This document shows positions 57,002 through 64,000 of a DNA stretch of 64,000 bases, one piece after another. Below the pieces are notes generated by a model. That model had not been told where the DNA came from. It ran no database searches and saw only the letters and a list, made by a program, of their open reading frames with translations. Position numbers and translations under genes: made by a program. Position 1 is the first letter of the stretch. Each line of letters opens with the position of its first letter. Origin of the DNA: Diogma glabrata (taxonomy: Eukaryota; Arthropoda; Insecta; Diptera; Cylindrotomidae); NCBI GenBank assembly GCA_963693315.1, contig OY856188.1, positions 103,232,462 to 103,296,461 of the forward strand, given 5' to 3'.

Positions 57002-57090
57002 TCAAATCAAATTCAATAAAACAATAAATTAAATTCAATAAAATATTAAATTAAATTCAATAAAACAATTAATTAAATTCAATAATCATC
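57002..57090. repeat. Short tandem repeat (aaattcaataaaacaa)n
   Basis: About four ~22-bp units (attaaattcaataaaac), between the LINE scrap and the transposase frame. Confidence 0.75.
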
Positions 57091-57872
57091 CAGTTCACCC
57101 CAAATGAATGCCAATGTGTCGCCTGCATGTTTAAAATTCTTTTTTTTTCTAAATCAATATTTGACGTTTGAAGCCGAGAATCTAGATGGCTTTCGTAGTG
57201 GTCGTGTTCCAGAACCCACCCAGATAGTTCTCGACTCAAAGGAGTCATTCGTCGTCCCACTCTGTTAGAGGCATACCGTCCAGGGCAATTCCTCGCAATG
57301 AAAAATGCATCAATATCGTTGTTCCAAAGGTGACGAACGGCCATATCAATCACTTTTTTTATATCTGGAGTTCTCATCAGGAGTCTACCGTATACAGTCA
57401 TAATAACAACCGGTTTAATTTCAAATCGTAATAAATCGAATCGATTCAGATCGAATCGTAATAAATGTGGAAAACCCCCTGAATAACCCACTGCTTCTGT
57501 TTGCCCCATGCCATTTTCTTTCACCTCAATATCAGCGTAGACGGAGGGAATCAATTTGTGTTTCGCGGCAACTTCCCAATAGTGATCCGGTAAAGATACG
57601 CGGTGCTAGACATGCATCAATATAGGTGCTTGTTTATTCACTGCAGGCAACCCTAGTCCAGCCCGTACCTTAGAATCCTGGCTTAAAAAACATACTTCCT
57701 TTGGTTCTAATAGAGAAGCTATTTCCTCAATAATATTAATTGTGTTGGCGTACAAAAGCGACTGTCGATGTGTTTTGTATGAGTTTCGTGAACGGATCAG
57801 TTTGACAGAAACCGTCGCGATATGTCTTTTCCCCTCTTTCTCCCTGTTGCACCTCTTCGGAAGAAGATGCAA
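57069..57872 (-). pseudogene. Transposase-like protein, central part (DDE-like)
   Basis: Minus strand from 57872: NTINIIEEIASLLEPKEV, FLSQDSKVRAGLGLPAVNKQ (SQD/K..V motif, likely first acidic residue), then after a stop LIPSVYADIEVKENGMGQTE, AVGYSG, KPVVIMTV (the expected D-G-G after TV is frameshifted to YGRLL), KKVIDMAVRHLWNNDIDAFF, RYASNRVGRRMTPLSRELSG, HYESHL and a degraded end. I recognise this block order from numerous unnamed invertebrate proteins, but I cannot give a family name. Nonsense and frame changes make it inactive. Confidence 0.6.
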
Positions 57873-58228
57873 ATATGTTGCACTGCGTGAAATATTAAAG
57901 CCGTTTCTATTTTACTCTTCCCTCAATTCAGATAGTTATGATGCTTCGGACAATGTCTGTCTGTCGGCGACCGTGTGCACCAGATCCATGAAAAGCGACG
58001 TCACTAATCGCCTTTAGTAATAGTGGCTGCGTCTCCTCTATTTGTGATCGACCAGGAGGCTCTCTGTATGAGAGAGCTCTTCCAACTTCCTGATTCTTTC
58101 TCACAAAATCTTCGATTTTTTTTTGTCATATCTCTATATTTCTATTGCCGTTTCTGGTTATCCTGTTTTATTAATTAGTTCCACCAACTCTTTTTTGTTC
58201 CTCAAATGTTATGAAGCCGGTTTGCTTT

Positions 58229-58560
58229 CTATTCCTCATTCTTCAATAAACAAAGACGATAATTTATTTTCGTGATGTCCGATGTAAGTTTTTGTTCTGG
58301 TCTTGAAAGTGATGGGGTGTTATCTTCTACGGTTGGTGGAACTGATGAGCATACAGGAATTGGTGTCGGTGGTTCTGTAATTGAAGTTGACGATTTTAGA
58401 ATCGCTGATATTGACTGCGCAATTTTGTTCCAAAAAGTTGGCCAAGAACCTTTCATCCGCATTACTTTTGCTTCAAGTTTTTTAATTCCCTGTCAAGTTT
58501 TTCTTGAAATTTCTCGTCCGTTTTATTCCACTCCAAATATCATTAACTTCATTTTGGCAT
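58229..58560 (-). pseudogene. Possible N-terminal part of the transposase-like protein
   Basis: A 77-codon minus-strand frame (MRMKGSWPTFWNKIAQSISA, then a Ser/Pro/Thr-rich segment) plus weakly open sequence upstream to 58560, in the right position and strand to precede 57872. No motif; assignment rests on position only. Confidence 0.3.
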
Positions 58561-58562
58561 GA

Positions 58563-59516
58563 TTGTTTTGTTTTAGACGGGAAATTTCATAAACTTTTTT
58601 ATACGCCTCACCTTTGCTCATATTTGGCTGTTGTGAAAATGTTAAATCAATATTTTGTTCAATACTATGAAAATATAATAAATAGCTGGAAAACATTAAT
58701 AAAATTCTTATTTACCCTTTATACAAATTGTAATTATTGCAACCAAACTGATCACATTGAATAATAAAAGTTTTATAATTGATAGACAAATAGCTAATGT
58801 CAGTTCAACTTTTGATTACACCATGGAATATACACAACGATAGAAAGGCAGCTTTGTTATTATAACCAGAAAAAAAAATTCCATGGAATTATATATTTGT
58901 TTTTGTTTGGCGTAAAAATAAAAAATTGTGCGTGGAGTCCCTCCGCGCGGAAGAAGTGAAACTTCATAATATGGAAATAAAAACATATTACATGCTTTTC
59001 AAAGTCATTAATTAAAATTATTTAAAAAAAAACACGGTCAACGAATTACCTTATAAATATATACACAAATGATTATGTCATGTCACAACCCTCCCTATTG
59101 ATTTACGTTAACAATACATCAATACAGAATCTCCAAAAAACATATTACATTGATTTTAAAAGTCATTAATTAAAATTATTTAAAAATTCAATTTAAATCA
59201 TAAATCACTTGCATCTGACATTTCCAACTAAAAATTTTTCTATTGTCTCTAATTTGATATTTTGTTAACATTGTCAGAAACGATGCCATTTTAATGTCAT
59301 GTCAGATTATTGTTTAAATATCATAAAGTTATATGAAAAAAAGAAGCGTTAAATATTTTTAACGCAACATTTTTTTGAACTCGCATTAAAAGTTTTACTT
59401 CAATACGTTTTTTTTATATCTTTTTAATAATAACATTACATAAATTTCAAATGATGATTTATTACTAAATTATTGTGCATATAAATTAACGCGTTACGTA
59501 ATTAATGGACAACCCC
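58563..59516. other. Right end of the TIR transposon, non-coding
   Basis: Contains the motif GAAGAAGTGAAACTTC (58950-58965) next to a CG-rich 'tccctccgcgcgg', and a ~50-bp direct repeat (aaaacatattacat...gtcattaattaaaattattt) at 58979-59029 and 59136-59187. Ends with the right TIR (59491-59516). Confidence 0.6.
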
Positions 59517-59822
59517 GAATAATCCACGTCGTATTTTATAATATTATTCGGAGAGGCTGTTGGCCTCTTGGATTTTTTTTGAACCACCCTTATGATGACC
59601 AATTATCTTAGATAAAATCAAATTAAGACAAACAAACTAAAAGCAAACTAACATGAAAAGATCTATAAAAATTCCATAAATGTCCTTTAAAACTAGCCTA
59701 GTACCAATACCAAAAGGAAATTTAAATATAACCTAGAAACAAAAGTAATTTTAACTGACAGCCTACCCTCATCATAACGCATTACCCGGCTCAACGAAAC
59801 GCTTTGACTTGAGATTCGTACT

Positions 59823-60351
59823 CTCTCTCTCTCTGGCGTTTACATCCCAAGGAGGGATTTCGCCGTCTGTGCAATCAGCTTCCAATCATCTCGTTCCATG
59901 ACCAGTTGACCCCAGCTTCGACATCCTATATCACGAAGGTCTTGGATGATGTCATCACGCCAGCGTTGTCTAGGTCTTCCTCTTCGACGAACACCAGCTG
60001 GTTGTTGTTGGGACGCTTTTTTAATCATTCTATCTAATGGTGCCCTTTCTACATGACCAAACCATCTAATCCGGTTGGATGTAATGAATTCGATTACATC
60101 GCAGCCTCCAAGAAGCTGTCTGATTTCATGATTCATTCGGATTCTATACTGGTTTTCAGCAACTTTACATGGACCATAAATTGTTCGTATGACCTTCCTT
60201 TCAAATGTTGGCAAAATTCTACAATCGGAGGAAGTCGGTGTCCAGCTTTCACTTCCAAATGTAAGCACAGGTTGGATTAATGCTTTGTAAAGTGTGAGTT
60301 TACACGACCGCAAAAGATGTTTTGATCGCAGAAGTTTCTCAGAAAGAGAAA
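59823..60351 (-). mobile_element. 5'-truncated RTE LINE 3' end in gene B intron 19
   Basis: Minus strand: LTLYKALIQPVLTFGSESWT, WFGHVERAPLDRMIKKASQQ, RRRGRPRQRWRDDIIQDL and a (GA)n tail, the same family as 14258-15727 and 21200-22577. Flanked by ATTCGTACT (59814-59822 and 60352-60360), a 9-bp target duplication. Confidence 0.9.
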
Positions 60352-60469
60352 ATTCGTACTGCAATATAGAATTTTTATTAGAGTTGCGTGTATATATAGT
60401 TTAATATTAATCAACTCTTTGTTCTAGCACATTATTTTTGAAGTAATAATTTTTCGTATTTTATTTTAG

Positions 60470-60562
60470 CCTGATGTTATAGAGACACAATCTACCGCTC
60501 CGCCTTCTAATAGTTGTTACGATGAAGCAATCTGTAAAGAAGAACTGATTCTGTTCGACTAA
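60470..60562 (+). CDS. Gene B exon 20: terminal exon with conserved C-terminus
   Basis: Thirty codons plus TAA, acceptor TTATTTTAG|CCTGAT. PDVIETQSTAPPSNS...EELILFD; 87 of 93 bases match gene A's last exon, and 28 of 30 residues are the same. Its intron received almost 10 kb of transposons without disrupting the splice site. Confidence 0.9.
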   Translation, partial: PDVIETQSTAPPSNSCYDEAICKEELILFD

Positions 60563-60701
60563 AGCTTCTAAGCAAATTACAAGATGAATATATACAATTA
60601 TACATATATAGCTAAGTCAATGGTATACAACTATGATCAAATTAACTATTTTCTAGGTTAAAAGGTTTAAATAAATTATATAGTACATTTTTAAAAAATG
60701 A

Positions 60702-60707
60702 AATAAA
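60702..60707 (+). terminator. Gene B polyadenylation signal AATAAA
   Basis: AATAAA about 140 bp after the stop, in the same conserved 3' UTR block as in gene A (8647-8652). Confidence 0.72.
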
Positions 60708-61827
60708 TATTTAATTATTTGGAAATAATTTCAACATTTTTCATTTGAATTATCGATTATATTAATTTTGTTTGACTTGACTTTTAATCAACTTGCATAG
60801 CATATTTTGTTAGATTCAGTCCTATTATATTTCGAATATTTCTCTAAAAGAAAGAATATTCATATATAAAGAAATTCGCTAATAATTTGCCAGTTTATTT
60901 CAATTCTGGCATTTTTAAAATAAATCAGGTAATAATGAAAAACGCATAATGAGTAAAACTGTCAAATCCATGACTTCAAAACGTTCAAAACAACAAAACT
61001 GCTAAATCCATGTTAACCGTCATTTTGTACCGAGCTTCTGGTACCGGCACGTGTGCTCCTGCAAATAATTACTTATTTCTGTGATAATAGTGTAAATGAA
61101 GGTTAAGCCTTAAAAAACTCCTAAGGTATGTGTTTGTATTGTTATCTTATTATATTTTTGTGTATCATAATATCATAAAGGGCTATTGTATCGTATCGAT
61201 TTTTAAATTTTTGATTTTTTAAAAATCTGAAATTTTGATATATTGTTGGTATTGACGAAAGATAAAAGTGATTTCTGAATTATTTTTTTGAGTACTCTTA
61301 ATCGGAATTATGCGCGTGTGAATTTTTGAAGCTTTTTCACGATGTTTTGTTATGGTGTTCAATGTTTTGCTTATAGATCCTACAAATCTCATGCGATTTA
61401 CGTATATTTTTGCAAGTAAAGAGAAAATAGTTGAATAATCGAAATGTGTAAGTTAGAAATTAATAATTTTTATCTTTTCCTCTAGGCGGCGGGTTAAACC
61501 TTGGCTTACTTCAAAGCTCATATCTCAATCATTATTTTTTTTGTTTTTCACAAATTTTAAAGTAAATACATGTAGCTATGAAATTATGAATTTTTAATAT
61601 ATTGACCGATTTGAATCTTCTACAAATTAAATCTTCTACTCTGAATTAAATCCATGGGCTCTAACGAATATCTATCTTGCATTAACCATTGCTCATAGTC
61701 ATAATGTTTTTTTTTCGTAACATTCAAGAGATTCCAAAATATTTTCTGCGTAAGCTTCCACAATATTTTTACGATCATTTCATATATTTGTTGCTCAATC
61801 CATTGTATCATTAGAACAACTTAGCCT
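60708..61827. other. Intergenic stretch, nothing recognised
   Basis: AT-rich. 61020-61095 is a GC-richer segment (ggtaccggcacgtgtgctcc) followed by 'aatgaag|gttaag', which could be a transcription start with a first exon of another gene, but there is no supporting frame. Confidence 0.3.
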
Positions 61828-62665
61828 CTTTTTTTTTTTTTTTTTTAATAAAATGTGTTGTGTAATAGGGTTTAGAATATGTGTCACAACAACACATAAA
61901 TACCTTTTAAGACCTAGGTCTAGACCTGGGTCCCACAACAACTGGCGTTCTGAGGTGTAGATTAACGCTTTTTTTAAACATCTGTGGGTTGAAGCCACCT
62001 GAGACTAAGTGTTCCGGCAAACTATTCCATTTGTACGCAGTTCGGACAAAGAAGTCTCTCTGCGATCTGCCAGTATGACAGCGCGGGATCTTTACCGTTT
62101 CACTGGTTGCGGCAGCCGATTGCCGAGTGGAACGGGGGTAAAAATAAGTTTGAGGCATGATGCCGCTGATTTCATCTGAGCACTGCTGATGACGATATTT
62201 GTAAAAAACAACGAGGTCAGCAACAGTGCGACGATGTTGTAGGGAATCAAGTTGTGATGTCAAAGTTCGATCACCTACAATTCGTATAGCTCGCTTTTGA
62301 ACAGAGTCCAAGAGGGCCAAGATGGAAACAGAGGCAGCACCCCAAACTTGACAGCAGTACTCCATACAGGGACGAATATAGGACTTATAAACATGGAGCA
62401 ATTGGTATGGAGTGAAAAATTTTTTGCATCTATTTAGGAGGCCGAGTTTTTTAGACGCACTTTTTCATTTTGTATGCAACACTCTCTGAATGTATGCACA
62501 AACACCTTGATGAAGTTTAAAAGCTGATTCAAGCCTATCTTTGAAATTAAGTGTTACGTCTGAAGGATGGATTCAGAAACTTTTGTTTCTGCAAGACAAA
62601 TAATATGCGGTTTGTCAAACTTGAGATGATGTTGCAATGCATCACGGTTGACATTCTTCTATTTT
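61828..62665 (-). mobile_element. Jockey/CR1-like LINE with poly(A) tail, internally deleted
   Basis: Minus strand: endonuclease start (NRDALQHHLKFDKPHIICLA, about 62600-62660), then a deletion, then the RT end LLHVYKSYIRPCMEYCCQVW, LDSVQKRAIRIVGD, RDFFVRTAYKWNSLPEHLV, MFKKSVNLHLRT, stop near 61910, the 3' UTR shared with the SINE-like repeats, and a poly(A) (T run at 61828-61846). Confidence 0.8.
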
Positions 62666-64000
62666 TATCAATTGTAATAGTCATTTGATCAAAATATATT
62701 TTGTTTTAGAAATAGATACTAAATAATAAATCCTATGACGTAGTAAAATACGACAGATGCCAATAATTCGTGATAGGATGTAAGAATAGTCTTTTACATA
62801 CCGAGGACTGAAATGAGAAGACTACACCTGCGGTTTATATTAAAGCCCGATGCGAAGCGAGGGCTTTTATTGAACCAAGGGCGTAATCTTCTTTTCAGCC
62901 TAAGTGTATGTACAACGTTTTACGCACAAATGCACAACTGAATGGTAAAATAAATTAGTTTTAAATTTTATAAACTCGCAAAACATTTTGAAAATTTAAA
63001 AAAAAACTAAACATGCCATGATATTCATTATAAACTTCATACAATAATTGATTTATTTTTTCTAATTTTATGATAACTTTAATTAGTTTACGAGCGATTA
63101 TTTTACGGGCGGTAAAGTAGAAGAATATAGCAATGTTTTATATAGCAGCGGGCCGTTATTTAACGGGCGTAAAGTTCAGCCTTTCAGCCACGATAACTAG
63201 GTTGTAAAATATGTTTTACAATTCATTTGTGCTTAAATAATAAAACAGGTGCAATCAAAATTTTTAGAAAATTAAATAGATTACTTAGATATTTTTTCAT
63301 ATTGCTTCCATGAGTTAAGGCGCAATAAAATAAAGGTTAACAACATACCTTCGTAAATACCTGTTAAAGTCTATATACAGTTGGGGGCGAAATGTGCCAA
63401 GAGGTTTATACGCTAGCGGTGTCAACACCGTGACCCCTAAGGCTGATGGTCAGCCTTCAATCATTTATTTCTAACCATAAAAATTTTCAAAGCCTTCTTT
63501 AGTATTTAAGCCTCGAATAGTATTTAAGCTATTAAAAACGTACTATAATAGCTATTTATGTACCAAGGGCGTTATGTAGGTTATTGCGCCCGGAAAGCGA
63601 CGTAATCTAGCCCGATGGCCTCTGGCCCGAGGGATGGATGTCGATTGATGGGCGTAATACCCAGTACGCCAGTGGTGCGTACAAGATTTTATTCTTCACT
63701 TAATAAGCTAAAAACTAAGAAAGAATTTAATTTGTTAATCTATATTGATATGCAAAAAAAATCAAAAGTAACGTAGTATGCCATGAAAATAACTATTTTG
63801 AAGTTTAAAATAAATATTAGTTGTTTGAACGTTGCTATGTAAACAAATTCTCCTAAATTTTGTAGCGTATGACAAAAACATTATATGACGTTTAAAATAA
63901 TTTGATAGTTTTGGAAAACTATATGAAGAATTAATAACTCAAATGTTGCTAAACATTTTCAAACAAATGTCAAAATCTTTTACTAGCTTAAATTGAATAA
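62666..64000. repeat. Unclassified CG-rich repeat patches in AT-rich DNA
   Basis: An AAAGCCC...GGGCTTT hairpin (62851-62874), 'accaagggcgtaat' at 62873-62887 and 'accaagggcgttat' at 63561-63575, 'acgggcggtaaagta' (63105-63119) and 'aacgggcgtaaagtt' (63157-63171), and 'ggcctctggcccgaggg' near 63620. The recurrence suggests remnants of one DNA-transposon/MITE family. No coding frame. Confidence 0.4.

Larger units (their letters stand above)
50874..59516 (-). mobile_element. 8.6-kb TIR DNA transposon of unresolved family, with nested insertions
   Basis: 26-bp terminal inverted repeats (left GAGGTAGTCC..., right complement GGGGTTGTCC...; shared core GTCCATTAATTACGTAACGC) with two mismatches. Flanked by GAA (50871-50873 and 59517-59519). 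The gene A intron has one GAA at the same place (8251-8253) without the element, giving the pre-insertion site. The minus strand encodes a degenerate transposase-like protein (58560-57069 and 51800-51380), interrupted by a solo LTR (52202-56519) and a LINE scrap. A 3-bp duplication excludes Tc1/mariner, piggyBac and hAT; Zator- or CACTA-like groups need testing. Confidence 0.8.
29312..60562 (+). other. Gene B locus: modular multi-finger C2H2 zinc-finger/AT-hook gene
   Basis: Twenty supported exons totalling about 1053 codons, every one bounded by AG/GT in phase 0. The product would carry about 16 intact C2H2 fingers (CX2-4C...HX3-5H/C), four decayed ones and five AT-hooks, with a short conserved C-terminus. 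Expected to act in the nucleus as a DNA-binding regulator; targets unknown. Some exon-exon introns are 56-120 bp, while introns 2, 4, 7, 17 and 19 have been swollen by transposons. Exons could be missing at the 29953-30152 gap. Because all exons are symmetric, alternative inclusion would keep the frame. Gene A is its upstream tandem paralogue. Confidence 0.8.

Noticed and set aside
61620..61811. 63-codon minus-strand frame after the LINE tail
   Set aside because: No motif or splice signals; beyond the poly(A) of the LINE.

Overview
This is AT-rich eukaryotic DNA, most probably from an insect. Introns with GT...AG borders (several only 56-64 bp), AATAAA signals, and a dense load of animal-type transposons (copia, Ty3/gypsy, BEL/Pao, RTE and Jockey/CR1-like LINEs, Helitron, mariner/Tc1, foldback elements) point to an insect; order cannot be fixed from sequence (Diptera is plausible). 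There are no bacterial operons, CRISPR arrays or rRNA genes.

The only host genes I can support are two tandem plus-strand paralogues of a many-exon C2H2 zinc-finger gene. Gene A is represented by its 3' end (exons at 18-137, 7967-8089 and 8448-8540). Gene B (29312-60562) has about 20 exons coding for about 1050 residues, with roughly 16 intact C2H2 fingers, four decayed fingers and one exon carrying five AT-hook repeats. It is probably a nuclear DNA-binding protein. Every recognised exon begins and ends in phase 0, so each is an in-frame cassette. Several exons are clearly copies of one another.

The rest is layered mobile DNA. 0-8.5 kb: the gene A terminal introns with a foldback element, a copia remnant split by a 2.2-kb solo LTR, and a SINE-like repeat. 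8.5-13.5 kb: RTE, Helitron, Tc1 and Penelope-like relics and a Gly-His minisatellite. 13.5-22.6 kb: an RTE LINE interrupted by an antisense RTE copy (12-bp target duplication) and by a nearly pristine Ty3/gypsy element (213/215-bp LTRs, one 1349-residue Gag-Pol frame, TTGAG target duplication). 22.6-28.8 kb: an unknown GC-rich reading frame and a decayed CsRn1-like gypsy element whose LTR ends about 500 bp before gene B.

The introns of gene B contain a 200-N assembly gap, a BEL/Pao element with a mariner derivative, a Helitron piece turned into a 137-bp-arm hairpin, LINE and gypsy remnants, and in the last intron an 8.6-kb TIR-bounded DNA transposon (50874-59516). That transposon encodes a degenerate DDE-like protein of a family I cannot name with certainty. 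It is bounded by a 3-bp GAA duplication, and the homologous gene A intron preserves the unoccupied site. It is the best candidate here for an under-described system, next to the modular zinc-finger/AT-hook gene.

After gene B (60.6-64 kb) there is a Jockey/CR1-like LINE tail and unclassified CG-rich repeats. All identities are from reading by eye; no database search was run.
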